This document shows positions 1-9,409 of a stretch of 62,752 nt of DNA, piece by piece (the stretch's first letter is position 1; every line of letters starts with the position of its first letter). The stretch lies in contig NZ_UNRC01000010.1 in NCBI RefSeq assembly GCF_900537065.1, positions 1 to 62,752 on the forward strand, in the 5' to 3' direction. Both the position numbers and the translations under genes were made by a program. The notes under the pieces are model-generated. The model was not told the DNA's origin. It searched no databases and saw only the letters and a program-made list of their open reading frames with translations. The DNA is from Sphingorhabdus sp. Alg239-R122 (GTDB taxonomy: Bacteria > Pseudomonadota > Alphaproteobacteria > Sphingomonadales > Sphingomonadaceae).

Positions 1-502
1 TTGGGAAAGCTTCGACTTTGGCGTCTTCCTTGGTGTCATCCTGGACACGCTGGAGCAGCTCCATGCCAAGCTGCTGGTGTGACATTTCACGGCCGCGAAA
101 GCGTAGCGTGACTTTCACCTTGTCGCCATTTTCGATGAACTGATGCACTTTTTTCATCTTCACCATATAGTCATGGTCGTCGATGTTCGGACGCATTTTT
201 ATCTCTTTAACGTCCTGTGTTTTCTGGGATTTGCGCGCAGCATTGGCCTTTTTCTGCGCTTCGTATTTGAATTTGCCTACGTCCAGGAATTTGGCAACCG
301 GCGGCTGTGCATTGGGGGAAACCTCGACCAGATCAAGCCCGGCCTCGGCGGCCTGGCGGATAGCATCTTCGGTGCGGAGCACTCCCAGGTTTTCACCCTG
401 ATCGTCAATCACGCGAACGGTTGCGGACTGGATAAACTCATTATAGCGGGGGCCGGATTTCGGTGGTGCCGAAGGACCCCGGCGGTTGGATGGCGGACGT
501 AT
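1..502 (-). CDS. infC: translation initiation factor IF-3 (3' end cut by window)
   Basis: IF-3 binds the 30S subunit, checks start-codon pairing and keeps the subunits apart. About 167 residues are visible, close to the usual 170-180, so only the last few are missing. The N-terminal domain ([17 protein letters not shown]), the lysine-rich linker ([17 protein letters not shown]) and the C-terminal domain ([28 protein letters not shown]) are all recognisable. No ATG, GTG or TTG start exists in frame; the frame is closed upstream by TAA. The best start is ATA at 502-500 with GGAG eight bases before it, fitting the rare starts (AUU in E. coli) that let IF-3 limit its own synthesis. A CTG nine codons upstream is the alternative. 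It lies 135 bases downstream of thrS, the usual thrS-infC order. Confidence 0.95.
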   Translation of the reverse strand, partial: MRPPSNRRGPSAPPKSGPRYNEFIQSATVRVIDDQGENLGVLRTEDAIRQAAEAGLDLVEVSPNAQPPVAKFLDVGKFKYEAQKKANAARKSQKTQDVKEIKMRPNIDDHDYMVKMKKVHQFIENGDKVKVTLRFRGREMSHQQLGMELLQRVQDDTKEDAKVEAFP

Positions 503-550
503 AGCAAATTCTCCTTTGGTTTGTTTCAGTGCTTAAATAGTGATTTCAGA

Positions 551-600
551 CCTTAAAATAAAGGGCGTTTGCGCGAAAACACGCTGACTGCGCCCTTTAT
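551..600 (-). terminator. hairpin between thrS and infC (terminator or attenuator)
   Basis: A perfect 10-base inverted repeat (ATAAAGGGCG at 558-567, CGCCCTTTAT at 591-600) encloses a second partial stem (GCG..TTT / AAACGC). Read on the minus strand it lies about 40 bases after the thrS stop and is followed by TTTAAGG. The T run is short, so it may end only some thrS transcripts and act as an attenuator or processing site before infC, whose start lies about 50 bases further on. Confidence 0.5.
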
Positions 601-637
601 GCAACGTTTGTGGGTGACTGTGTATGCCTTGCCAGCT

Positions 638-2650
638 TCAGTTTTGCAGATCCGGTGCAACGGCTTCAGCTTTCAGCATGGCTGTTGCTTCGTCCAGGTC
701 CAGGAACTGCTGTTGCTTGTTGCCAAGCTGCCGCAGGGCGACCGTGCGTTTTTCCGCCTCCTGCTTGCCGATGACAAGCAGGTTGGGGACCTTGGCAAGG
801 CTGTGTTCACGGACTTTATAATTGATCTTTTCGTTGCGCAGGTCGGTTTCAGCACGGATTCCCGCAGCCTGAAGTTGCGCAGCGACTTCCTTTGCATAGT
901 CGTCGGCGTCGGACACAATGGTTGCAACCACTGCCTGTGTCGGCGCGAGCCAGAGCGGCATTTTGCCGGCATAATGTTCGATCAATATACCGATAAAACG
1001 TTCATAACTGCCAAATATTGCGCGGTGCAGCATGACCGGGCGATGGCGCTCGCCATCTTCGGCGACATAGCTGGCATCAAGTCGTTCGGGCAGAACGCGG
1101 TCGGACTGGATGGTGCCGACCTGCCAGGTGCGACCAATTGCATCGGTCAGGTGCCATTCCAGCTTGGGCGCATAAAATGCGCCTTCGCCAGGGAGCTCTT
1201 CCCAGCCATATTCCTCGGTCGCCATGCCTGCGTCAATCACGGCCTGGCGCAGCTCTTCCTCGGCCTTGTCCCAGTCGGCATCGGAACCGAAGCGTTTTTC
1301 CGGGCGCAATGCGAGTTTGATGGCATATTTTTCAAAGCCCATATCTTTATAGACCTGATGTGCAAGTTCGCAGAACGCACGGACTTCCTCGACAATCTGG
1401 TCTTCACGGCAAAAAATATGCGCGTCATCCTGCGTAAACTGCCGCACCCGCATCAGGCCGTGGAGCGCGCCATGTGGTTCGTTGCGGTGGCAACAACCAT
1501 GTTCGAACAGCCGCATCGGCAAGTCGCGGTAGCTCTTGATACCCTGACGGAACACCAGCACGTGCGCCGGGCAGTTCATCGGCTTGATCGCCATCATGTC
1601 CGCATCGCCGCGAATGACGGGGCCATCGCTTTCAGCGTCGGGTACTTCGTCGGGTACGGCAAACATATTCTCGCTATATTTGCCCCAGTGGCCTGATTGT
1701 TCCCATTGTTTCACATCCATCAGCTGCGGCGTTTTGATTTCCTCATAGCCCGCACCATCAATGGCGCGGCGCATATAGGCTTCCAGCTCGCGCCAGATGA
1801 CAAAACCCTGCGGGTGCCAGAACACGCTACCCTGTGCTTCAGGCTGCAGGTGGAACAGCTCCATTTCCTGTCCCAGCTTGCGGTGGTCGCGCTTGGCCGC
1901 TTCCTCAAGCCGCAGCATGTGTGCATTGAGCTGTTTCTTGTTCAGCCAGCCCGTGCCGTAAATACGCGACAGTTGCGGGTTACGCTGGTCACCGCGCCAA
2001 TAGGCGCCCGACACGCGGGTAAGCTTGAACGCTTTGGGGTCCAGCTTTCCGGTTGAGGCCAGATGCGGCCCCTTGCACATATCCATCCACGCATCCGGCG
2101 CGTCCTTCTCGCCCGACCAATAGACCGTGATTTCCTCATCATCGGGCAGCTCTTTCGCCCATTCGGCCTTGAACGCTTCACCGTCTTTTTCCCAGCGTGC
2201 AATCAGGTCATCACGGTCCCACGCTTCGCGGACCAGCGGTTTATTGGCGGCGATGATCTTGCGCATTTCCTCTTCGATAAGGGGCAGGTCTTCGTCAGTA
2301 AAAGGCCGGTCCTTGGGGGCAAAGTCATAATAAAAACCGTCGTTTGTGGCAGGACCGAAGGTAATTTGCGTGCCTGGAAAAAGCGACTGAACAGCCTCGG
2401 CCAGCACATGGGCAAAATCGTGGCGTGCCAGTTCCAGAGCCTCATCCTCATCGCGTGAAGTGATGAGCGCCAGTTCAGCATCCGCTTCCAGCGGGCGGGT
2501 AATGTCAATAACCTCGCCATCAACGCGCGCAGCAAGTGCGGCCTTGGCAAGGCCCGGGCCGATATCGGCGGCAATGTCCGCTGGTGTGGTGCCCGGCGCA
2601 ACATCACGCGAGGAGCCATCGGGAAGTGTAATTTTAATCAGTTCGGTCAT
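638..2650 (-). CDS. thrS: threonine--tRNA ligase
   Basis: Charges tRNA-Thr and edits mischarged Ser-tRNA. The 670 residues are in the normal range. Order: TGS domain (about 1-62); editing domain with H77-x3-H81 and the MCKGPH motif (C192, H196); class II catalytic core with zinc ligands C360 (MNCPAH), H411 (QDDAHIF) and a late histidine in LHRAIFGSYERF; motif 2 in CCHRNEPHGALHGLMRVR; then the C-terminal anticodon-binding domain (NLLVIGKQEAEKRTVALR). The chain starts MTELIKITLPDG at the ATG, where TGS domains normally begin. It sits upstream of infC with a hairpin between them, and 87 bases separate it from ftsK. Confidence 0.98.
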   Translation of the reverse strand: MTELIKITLPDGSSRDVAPGTTPADIAADIGPGLAKAALAARVDGEVIDITRPLEADAELALITSRDEDEALELARHDFAHVLAEAVQSLFPGTQITFGPATNDGFYYDFAPKDRPFTDEDLPLIEEEMRKIIAANKPLVREAWDRDDLIARWEKDGEAFKAEWAKELPDDEEITVYWSGEKDAPDAWMDMCKGPHLASTGKLDPKAFKLTRVSGAYWRGDQRNPQLSRIYGTGWLNKKQLNAHMLRLEEAAKRDHRKLGQEMELFHLQPEAQGSVFWHPQGFVIWRELEAYMRRAIDGAGYEEIKTPQLMDVKQWEQSGHWGKYSENMFAVPDEVPDAESDGPVIRGDADMMAIKPMNCPAHVLVFRQGIKSYRDLPMRLFEHGCCHRNEPHGALHGLMRVRQFTQDDAHIFCREDQIVEEVRAFCELAHQVYKDMGFEKYAIKLALRPEKRFGSDADWDKAEEELRQAVIDAGMATEEYGWEELPGEGAFYAPKLEWHLTDAIGRTWQVGTIQSDRVLPERLDASYVAEDGERHRPVMLHRAIFGSYERFIGILIEHYAGKMPLWLAPTQAVVATIVSDADDYAKEVAAQLQAAGIRAETDLRNEKINYKVREHSLAKVPNLLVIGKQEAEKRTVALRQLGNKQQQFLDLDEATAMLKAEAVAPDLQN

Positions 2651-2737
2651 GAAAACCCCTAGGCCATAGCGTTATGCGGCTGTCAAGCGTGAGACGCATG
2701 GAAATGCAAGCTAAGTTGGTAGCACCGAGCGGGCGGG

Positions 2738-5071
2738 CTAGATGGGATTGCCTTCCTGATCGCGCAGGACTTCGCGGCGGCCAACGTGGTTGGCGGCACT
2801 CACCAGTCCTTCATCCTCCATCCGTTCAATCAAACGCGCGGCGGTATTATAGCCGACACGCAGCTGGCGCTGCAGCCAGCTTGTCGAGGCTTTCTGGCTC
2901 TCGAATACCAGCTGACAGGCCTTGCGATACTGCTGTTCTTCTGGGCTGTCGTCGAGTGATGCCCCGTCGAGCGCAAAGCCGCCATCATCGGGTTCTTCGG
3001 TGACCGACTGAATATAATCAGGCGCTCCCTGCGCGCGCCAATGGTCGGCTACGTGGCGCACTTCATCATCGGAAACAAATGGGCCGTGCACACGGGTGAG
3101 CTGCTTGCCGCCCGGCATATAGAGCATGTCTCCCTTGCCCAACAGCTGCTCGGCGCCCTGTTCGCCCAATATGGTGCGCGAATCGATTTTCGAAGTAACG
3201 TGAAAGCTGATCCGGGTCGGCAGGTTGGCCTTGATCACGCCGGTAATGACATCCACCGACGGGCGCTGCGTCGCCATTATGAGGTGGATACCCGCCGCGC
3301 GCGCCTTTTGCGCGAGCCGCTGAATCAGGAACTCAACTTCCTTGCCCGCGGTCATCATCAGGTCGGCCAGCTCGTCGACGATAATCACCACTTGCGGCAA
3401 TGGTTCAAAATCAAGCTGTTCTTCTTCGAATACCGGCTGGCCGGTTTCGGGGTCATACCCGGTCTGCACTTTGCGGCCGAGAGGTGCACCTTTGGCCTTG
3501 GCCGCTTTTACTTTTTCGTTGAAGTTGGCGAGGTTGCGCACCGAAATGGAGGACATCATCCGGTAGCGTTCTTCCATCTGTTCGACCGCCCATTTGAGCG
3601 CGCGCACAGCCTTGTTGGGCTCTGTCACGACGGGTGACAGCAGGTGCGGAATATCGTCATAAATGCTGAGTTCGAGCATTTTGGGGTCGATCATGATAAG
3701 GCGGCACTGGTCGGGTGTGAGCCGATAGAGCAATGACAGGATCATGCAGTTAAGGCCGACCGACTTACCCGCACCGGTCGTACCTGCGACCAGCAGGTGC
3801 GGCATGGGTGCAAGGTCGGCAATCACCGAATCGCCGCTGATGTTCTTTCCCAGGATGATTGGTAGTTTCCCGTCATTCTGTGCGAAATTGTCGCTGGCAA
3901 TCATTTCATGCAGCATGATGAAGTCACGTTCATTATTGGGCAGCTCAATGCCAATCACGTTGCGGCCGGGTATCACGGCCACGCGCGCGGACAGTGCGGA
4001 CATGTTACGGGCGATGTCCTCGGCCAGGCCGATGACCCGCTGTGCTTTAACGCCAGGCGCTGGCTCCAGCTCGTACATGGTGACGACCGGACCCGGCCGC
4101 ACCGCCTTGACTTCGCCTTGCACATTAAAATCGCCCAGCACCGATTCAAGCAGCCGGGCATTGCGTTCAAGCGCCACTTTGTCGAGCACCTGTCCGGTTT
4201 GTTCGGGCGGCGGATCAAGCAGATCAATGGAGGGCAGGTCGTAACTGCCGAAAAAATCGCCCTGCCGGCTATTGGGACCAAGTGTCGCTTTTTTGGCTGG
4301 CAGCGATGGTTCGCTAATCTCTGGTGGTGGGCGGGTGTCGGGCTGCACTGTCTGACGCGGCGCAGCCTTTTTCACTTTGGGTTCGATAATCTGGGTTTCG
4401 CCCTTGCCGGTATCTTCAGCGCCGTCTTTGTCACGCGAAAGCGAAATGGCAGGCATCTGTGGCAACTTGAATTCGGGAATGGTGAAGAGCGAGCGCTCAA
4501 AGCGGAGCGCCTTGACGGCGAGGAACAGTCCGCCAATGCCCGATAAGGCCATAAGTGCTATCCGGGTCCAATATTGTCCAGCTTCGGCGGGAATAAGTGA
4601 CATCAGCGCCGCGCTACCGCGTTCGCCGAGCATGCCGGCAAGGCCGCCCCAGCCTGCGGGCAGGCTGCCCGCCGGGCCATTATTGAAAAGGGCAAAGGCC
4701 AGCGCCAGCAATAAGATGGCCCCCATCAGCAATAACAGGTCACGTAGCCATTGGGGCTGTGCAAGGTCACGCCAGAGCCGCCGTGCGGTCACATAGATAA
4801 AAGGCAGGAACAGCGCAGCAGCAGGGCCGAAAAAGTATAGCGCACGTTCCGATAGCCAGGCACCCGAACGACCCATCCAGTTATCCACCGGCCCGGCGGC
4901 TGCGGTGGTGGGCGAGGGGTCCGTCTGGCTATAGCTCAGCAATGCAAGTGTAAAAAACAGCAGGAACAGCGTTAACAGCACGGCTCCGATGAGAGCCATG
5001 GAGCGCTTCATGCTTGCGCGCATGACAGTGCGCCAGTCCGGGGCTTTTTCAGCTGCGGCCTTGCTGGCCAT
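2738..5071 (-). CDS. ftsK: DNA translocase FtsK
   Basis: Membrane-anchored ATPase that pumps the terminus region through the division septum and activates dimer resolution. At 777 residues it is the short-linker form. Visible in order: four membrane segments (about 24-47, 81-97, 110-130, 168-187); a proline-rich linker (about 210-290); alpha domain from about 296; Walker A AGTTGAGKS (429-437); Walker B VVIIVDELADLMM; the MATQRPS segment; and the C-terminal gamma winged helix that reads KOPS (LRVGYNTAARLIERMEDEG). It ends 87 bases before thrS and is divergent from the UbiH-type gene. Confidence 0.97.
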   Translation of the reverse strand: MASKAAAEKAPDWRTVMRASMKRSMALIGAVLLTLFLLFFTLALLSYSQTDPSPTTAAAGPVDNWMGRSGAWLSERALYFFGPAAALFLPFIYVTARRLWRDLAQPQWLRDLLLLMGAILLLALAFALFNNGPAGSLPAGWGGLAGMLGERGSAALMSLIPAEAGQYWTRIALMALSGIGGLFLAVKALRFERSLFTIPEFKLPQMPAISLSRDKDGAEDTGKGETQIIEPKVKKAAPRQTVQPDTRPPPEISEPSLPAKKATLGPNSRQGDFFGSYDLPSIDLLDPPPEQTGQVLDKVALERNARLLESVLGDFNVQGEVKAVRPGPVVTMYELEPAPGVKAQRVIGLAEDIARNMSALSARVAVIPGRNVIGIELPNNERDFIMLHEMIASDNFAQNDGKLPIILGKNISGDSVIADLAPMPHLLVAGTTGAGKSVGLNCMILSLLYRLTPDQCRLIMIDPKMLELSIYDDIPHLLSPVVTEPNKAVRALKWAVEQMEERYRMMSSISVRNLANFNEKVKAAKAKGAPLGRKVQTGYDPETGQPVFEEEQLDFEPLPQVVIIVDELADLMMTAGKEVEFLIQRLAQKARAAGIHLIMATQRPSVDVITGVIKANLPTRISFHVTSKIDSRTILGEQGAEQLLGKGDMLYMPGGKQLTRVHGPFVSDDEVRHVADHWRAQGAPDYIQSVTEEPDDGGFALDGASLDDSPEEQQYRKACQLVFESQKASTSWLQRQLRVGYNTAARLIERMEDEGLVSAANHVGRREVLRDQEGNPI

Positions 5072-5246
5072 AGATATTATCCTTCACGCGCTTTAAGGTG
5101 CGCTATATCCATAGCACGGCATGGAGAGTCCGCGTCAAGCGCGCAGTCCGTCCGGCGTTCAAATTTTTACCATTGTTCATGCATTGCATGTACCCTGGAT
5201 AAAGCCTAATTTGAAACCATCACGGGTCAGCGGAGCGGAAATTAAC

Positions 5247-6494
5247 ATGGCAGACGCAGCGAAGCAGGACGGCAACACATCAATGACACGCGACGTCATC
5301 ATATTAGGCGGCGGTCTGGCAGGCATGACCATGGCACTGTCGCTGGCTGAACATGGTATTACCAGCCACCTGGTCGAAAAGCATGATGCTGAAAACATGC
5401 TGGACAGTGCATTTGACGGGCGCACATCTGCGATTATCAGCTCTAGCTGGAACATGCTGAAAGCACTGGGTCTGGATGTAGCGCTGGAGGGGCTGGGCTG
5501 CCCCATAAGGCGGATAGAAGTGCGCGAGGGCAGTGAAGGCAAGCCGCTGGATTTCACCCCGGATGACAATGCACTGGGCATGATTTTTGAAAACCAGGCC
5601 CTGCGCAGGGCGCTATGGGACAGGGCAGCTGCACATGCGGCGATCAGCACGCATATGGGGCATGGCGTGGCGCTGCGCGATTACGGGGCGCACGGTGTGT
5701 CGGCAACGCTGGAAAACGGTGTGCAGCTGACGGGAGCATTGATGGTTGCTGCTGATGGCCGTGCTTCGCCGACGCGAAAGGATGCGGGCATCAACATGGC
5801 CGCATGGCGGTATGACCACCGCGCGATCGTAACGGCCATCACCCATGAGAGGCCGCACGACAATATTGCGCATGAGATATTTTTTCCTTCAGGGCCGCTT
5901 GCTCTGCTGCCCATGCATGCTGCGCCAGACGGAAAGCACCGTAGCTCGGTTATCTGGACCGTGGCGGAAAAAGATGGCGATGCCATGCTGAAACTGTCGG
6001 AGCGGGGCTTTCTTACTGAAATGCAGAAACATATTCAGGGCCTGCTGGGTGACATGTCGCTTGCCGCGCCGCGCGGTGCCTATCCGCTGGGCCTGCATCA
6101 CACTACGCAGATAACAGCGGGCCGACTGGCGCTGGTGGGGGATAGTGCGCACGGCATCCACCCAATTGCGGGGCAAGGTTTCAACCTGGGCCTGCGCGAT
6201 ATCGCGGCGCTGACCGAGGTGCTGGTTGATGGTGCGCGGTTGGGGCTGGATTATGGCGATGCGCAATTGCTGGATCGCTATGCGGGCTGGCGTAGCCTTG
6301 ATACATTGATGGTTGCGGCGGCGAGTGACAATTTGACCCGGTTGTTCGGCGTTCCCGGCAAGCTGCCCTCGCTCGTCCGCAAGGCAGGGCTTGCCGCCGT
6401 GCAGAACACGCCGCTGCTCAAGTCCATTTTTATGGATGAAGCCCGGGGACGCAGCGGTGAGCTGCCTAAATTATTACAGGGTGCAAGAGTCTGA
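5247..6494 (+). CDS. FAD-dependent UbiH/UbiF/COQ6-family monooxygenase
   Basis: Probable ring hydroxylase of ubiquinone biosynthesis. About 415 residues from the ATG at 5247 (GGAG 11 bases upstream); an internal ATG at 5283 starts exactly at the FAD fold and is the alternative. The dinucleotide fold ILGGGLAGMTMALSLAEHG opens the protein, DGRTSAI follows, and the second FAD motif LVGDSAHGIHPIAGQGFNLG lies near residue 300. These place it in the UbiH/UbiF/VisC group, but which ring position it modifies cannot be read from sequence. COQ9 and other respiratory genes lie within 9 kb, not in the same operon. It is divergent from ftsK. Confidence 0.88.
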   Translation: MADAAKQDGNTSMTRDVIILGGGLAGMTMALSLAEHGITSHLVEKHDAENMLDSAFDGRTSAIISSSWNMLKALGLDVALEGLGCPIRRIEVREGSEGKPLDFTPDDNALGMIFENQALRRALWDRAAAHAAISTHMGHGVALRDYGAHGVSATLENGVQLTGALMVAADGRASPTRKDAGINMAAWRYDHRAIVTAITHERPHDNIAHEIFFPSGPLALLPMHAAPDGKHRSSVIWTVAEKDGDAMLKLSERGFLTEMQKHIQGLLGDMSLAAPRGAYPLGLHHTTQITAGRLALVGDSAHGIHPIAGQGFNLGLRDIAALTEVLVDGARLGLDYGDAQLLDRYAGWRSLDTLMVAAASDNLTRLFGVPGKLPSLVRKAGLAAVQNTPLLKSIFMDEARGRSGELPKLLQGARV

Positions 6495-6544
6495 ACCCTC
6501 GCGCCCTGCAATTTCGTCTGGGAATTTCCTGATCCCGCGGAAAC

Positions 6545-7228
6545 TTACGTGCCCTGCACGTCTTCTTCTGTCACCGGCACGATCCGTATTTCCACGCGGC
6601 GGTTGGCGGCGCGGCCTTCTTCGGTCGTGTTGGTTGCGATGGGCTGGCTTTCACCAAAACCCTGTGTTGCCAAACGTGCGGATTGCACGCCCTGCCCGGT
6701 CAGATAGCTGGCTACACTGCCCGCACGGCGTTCGGACAGACCCTGATTATAGCTGTCGCTGCCGGTTGAATCGGTGTGGCCGTATACGTCGATATATGTT
6801 TTTTCATATTCCTTGAGCGTGCCGGCGACTTCGGCAAGTGTCGACTGGAAGTTCGGCTGGATGGCCGAACTGTCCACGCCGAAGGTGACCTGTGATGGCA
6901 TATTGAGAATCAGGCTGTCACCTTCGCGCACAACATCAACGCCTGTGCCTTCGGTTTTGCGCTCCAGTTCTTTTTGCTGCTTATCCAGATAATAGCCAAC
7001 GCCTGCACCTGCCACCGCGCCAATGCCCGCGCCGAGGATCTTTTCGGTGCGATCACGCCTGCCGCCGACCAAGTCGCCCAGAAAATAGCCGCCCACTGCG
7101 CCCGCAACGCCGCCAATGGCAGTTTTGCTAAGGACTTTATTGCCGGTTTCCGGGTTGGTGACACAGGCGCTCAGACCAAGCGCGGCCACTCCCGAAAGCA
7201 TAATGCTAGTTTTTTTGAATGAATTCAT
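6545..7228 (-). CDS. OmpA-family lipoprotein with glycine-zipper domain
   Basis: Outer-membrane lipoprotein expected to grip peptidoglycan. The start at 7228 follows a strong GGAGG at eight bases, giving 227 residues; an in-frame upstream ATG adds 12 residues before the signal peptide and is unlikely. Signal peptide MNSFKKTSIMLSGVAALG with lipobox LSAC; glycine-rich zipper (GGVAGAVGGYFLGDLVGG, GAGIGAVAGAGVGYY, about 40-85); then a C-terminal OmpA domain with the diaminopimelate-binding signature (DVYGHTDSTGSDSYNQGLSERRA) and NRRVEIRI. This layout matches YiaD-type proteins. It converges with the UbiH-type gene. Confidence 0.9.
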   Translation of the reverse strand: MNSFKKTSIMLSGVAALGLSACVTNPETGNKVLSKTAIGGVAGAVGGYFLGDLVGGRRDRTEKILGAGIGAVAGAGVGYYLDKQQKELERKTEGTGVDVVREGDSLILNMPSQVTFGVDSSAIQPNFQSTLAEVAGTLKEYEKTYIDVYGHTDSTGSDSYNQGLSERRAGSVASYLTGQGVQSARLATQGFGESQPIATNTTEEGRAANRRVEIRIVPVTEEDVQGT

Positions 7229-7376
7229 AATTTTATCCTCCATATTCTGGTCCGCATACCCCATATGTGAGGGGAATATTTGTCAGGCATGCAGACATGC
7301 CGTATGCGAGGTGAACCCGCGATGAGCGATAAAGTTCTGTAAAATTCAAATCATGCGTTCTAAATAAGCCTTATTC

Positions 7377-8690
7377 ATGCCTGCACTTGATCCTTTCCCA
7401 TGGTTTGACGCTTTCGTCATTATTGGCCTTGTTTTCCTGAACGGCATTTTTGCCATGTCGGAACTGGCCATTGTGTCCGCGCGCACTGCGCGGCTTAAGG
7501 CTATGGCGAAAGACGGGTCAAAGGGCGCGGCCACGGCGATCCGTCTGGCGGCGGATCCGGGTAAATTCCTCTCGACCGTGCAAATCGGCATTACGTTGAT
7601 CGGCATTGTTGCCGGTGCCTATTCGGGCGCGAGCCTGGGCGGACCGGTTGGCGAACGACTTGCGCGCCTTGGCATGGACGCAGGGTTTGCCCAGACGTTT
7701 GGCTTTGCGCTTGTTATCGGGGTGACAACGTTTGCCTCGCTGGTGATTGGCGAGCTTGTCCCGAAACAGATTGCTCTCAGGGCCGGGGAGCGCATTGCCG
7801 CGACTATGGCCATTCCGATGGACCTGATGGCGCGCGTCATGGCGCCGATAGTCTGGCTGCTCGACAGCACGAGCGCGCTATTGCTGCGACTGATTGGCAT
7901 GAAGCGCAGCACGGGCGATCTGGTGACAGCTGAAGAGCTGCATATGATTTTTGCCGAGGCGACCAGGTCCGGCGTTATCGAGGAAAATGAGCGCGCGATT
8001 ATCTCCGGCGTGGTGCGCCTTGCCGACCGGCCTGTCCGCGAAGTGATGACGCCGCGAACCGAAGTTGACTGGATAGACGTTTCGGCAAGCGAGGAAGAGA
8101 TTCGTGAGCGCCTGAATACAACATCGCATAACCGCCTGCCGGTGGCGGACGGGTCAGTGGATAATATATTGGGTGTGGTGCAGGTACGCGAAATCATGAT
8201 GCGAATCATGGACGGCGAACCAGTTGATCTCAGGCAAATGATGCGCCGTGTGGAAATTGTACCTGATCAGGTTGATGCGATGGATGCGCTGCGCGTGTTG
8301 CAGCAGGGCGAGATTTCGATGGCGCTGGTGCATGATGAATACGGCCATTTTGACGGGCTGGTGACGCCTGCAGACCTGTTATCTGCAATAGCCGGGCAAT
8401 TTGCCGAAGATCAGGATGATGGTGAGTTGCCGCAAATGATAGAGCGCAGCGATGGCAGCTATCTGTTGTCCGGTGCACTGCCTGCTGACACGCTGGCTGA
8501 GCAACTTGGTCTCGACCTTCCCGATGACCGCGATTATGCGACGGTTGCGGGCTATGCGCTCAATGTGCTGCGCCGCCTTCCAGTGGAGGGGGAAAGTTTC
8601 ACCGATCAGGACTTTATATTCGAAATCATTGATATGGATGGGCGCAAGATTGATAAGTTGATCGTTACGAGGAATCACCGACAAGGCTGA
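7377..8690 (+). CDS. CNNM/CorC-type membrane protein with CBS pair (hemolysin family)
   Basis: Probable magnesium/cobalt efflux or cation-homeostasis protein of the inner membrane. 437 residues. The CNNM/DUF21 domain carries three or four membrane stretches (about 12-32, 67-90, 115-145) with the signatures NGIFAMSELA and VIGELVPKQIALR. Next come two CBS domains starting at VMTPRTEVDWID and IVPDQVDAMDALRVL, the latter with VHDEYGHFDGLVTPADLLSAIAG split across its end, then a CorC_HlyC domain (LSGALPADTLAEQLG, to the end). No clear Shine-Dalgarno precedes the ATG. Once called hemolysins, such proteins are now regarded as cation transporters. Confidence 0.88.
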   Translation: MPALDPFPWFDAFVIIGLVFLNGIFAMSELAIVSARTARLKAMAKDGSKGAATAIRLAADPGKFLSTVQIGITLIGIVAGAYSGASLGGPVGERLARLGMDAGFAQTFGFALVIGVTTFASLVIGELVPKQIALRAGERIAATMAIPMDLMARVMAPIVWLLDSTSALLLRLIGMKRSTGDLVTAEELHMIFAEATRSGVIEENERAIISGVVRLADRPVREVMTPRTEVDWIDVSASEEEIRERLNTTSHNRLPVADGSVDNILGVVQVREIMMRIMDGEPVDLRQMMRRVEIVPDQVDAMDALRVLQQGEISMALVHDEYGHFDGLVTPADLLSAIAGQFAEDQDDGELPQMIERSDGSYLLSGALPADTLAEQLGLDLPDDRDYATVAGYALNVLRRLPVEGESFTDQDFIFEIIDMDGRKIDKLIVTRNHRQG

Positions 8691-8722
8691 TTTCCCGGCT
8701 GGATTCGTGAAATCTAGACTGA

Positions 8723-9217
8723 TTAGCGGCCTTGCCCTGCACCCGCGCCCGGCGCACCCACAGTGCCAATATTGCCGAACAGATCTTCGAAAAAGCTACG
8801 ATCCCGGCCACGTGTTGGCGTCTTGTCGCCATCGGGAGAAATATTTACGGCCAGTTCGACACCGGTTTTGTCAACGCGTGCCACATTTCCGGCTTGGTCA
8901 AAACGTACCCGCATGACCATCTGTTCCCTTGGTTTGGGAGAGCCAAAGGCAAGCTGCCGCATGCTGCGCGAGACATAATACCAGTCATTTTCGCTAAACT
9001 GGCCGGTAAAGGTCGGGCGGCCCAGTGTCTGGACTACAGACTGCTTGTTATCCACGCCGGGCTGAATGGAATTCACCAGCACATTATCGATAATATAACC
9101 CTGATGCGTTTGGATTTTTGCACAGCCTGAAAGCGCCGGAACCATGGCGGCGGTGACCAGCAACATCGTCATGCGCGATTTGCCACTTAGTGGCTTCATG
9201 CTGCGTAAAAAACCCAT
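8723..9217 (-). CDS. bamE: outer membrane assembly lipoprotein BamE (SmpA/OmlA)
   Basis: Lipoprotein subunit of the BAM complex that inserts beta-barrels. The start at 9217 sits six bases after GGAG; a TTG five codons upstream is in frame but lacks a proper site. 164 residues: signal peptide ending in lipobox LSGC, then the BamE fold (HQGYIIDNVLVNSIQPGVDNKQSVVQTLG, FSENDWYYVSRSM) and a charged, glycine-rich tail. The divergent bc1-chaperone + DUF177 pair next door is a layout I recall from other Alphaproteobacteria. Confidence 0.9.
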   Translation of the reverse strand: MGFLRSMKPLSGKSRMTMLLVTAAMVPALSGCAKIQTHQGYIIDNVLVNSIQPGVDNKQSVVQTLGRPTFTGQFSENDWYYVSRSMRQLAFGSPKPREQMVMRVRFDQAGNVARVDKTGVELAVNISPDGDKTPTRGRDRSFFEDLFGNIGTVGAPGAGAGQGR

Positions 9218-9409
9218 TTCATTCTCCGTCAATCATCTGCGCGGCAGCCATAGGGCGGTCATGCGCGCATTCTCTTAGCCTGTCCGCTGCGCTTTTGCAG
9301 CCTTTATTTGCGAATGCGGCATATCGCCCTATATGACAAGCATCAACATGCGCGCAAAGCGGTTATTTTGGACAGCGGGCATGAATTTTGACTGAATGGA
9401 TACAGCCAT

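Noticed and set aside
569-1696. Long open frame on the plus strand opposite thrS
   Set aside because: It lies wholly inside the antisense of a strongly conserved gene and has no recognisable motif or ribosome site; high-GC codon use produces such shadows.
4870-4885. DnaA-box-like TTATCCACC
   Set aside because: A single near match inside the ftsK coding sequence with no cluster or AT-rich unwinding region, so it is not an origin.
6478-6515. CAGGGTGC/GCGCCCTG pairing between the UbiH-type and OmpA-type genes
   Set aside because: It needs a G-U pair and a 17-base loop and is not followed by a T run on either strand.
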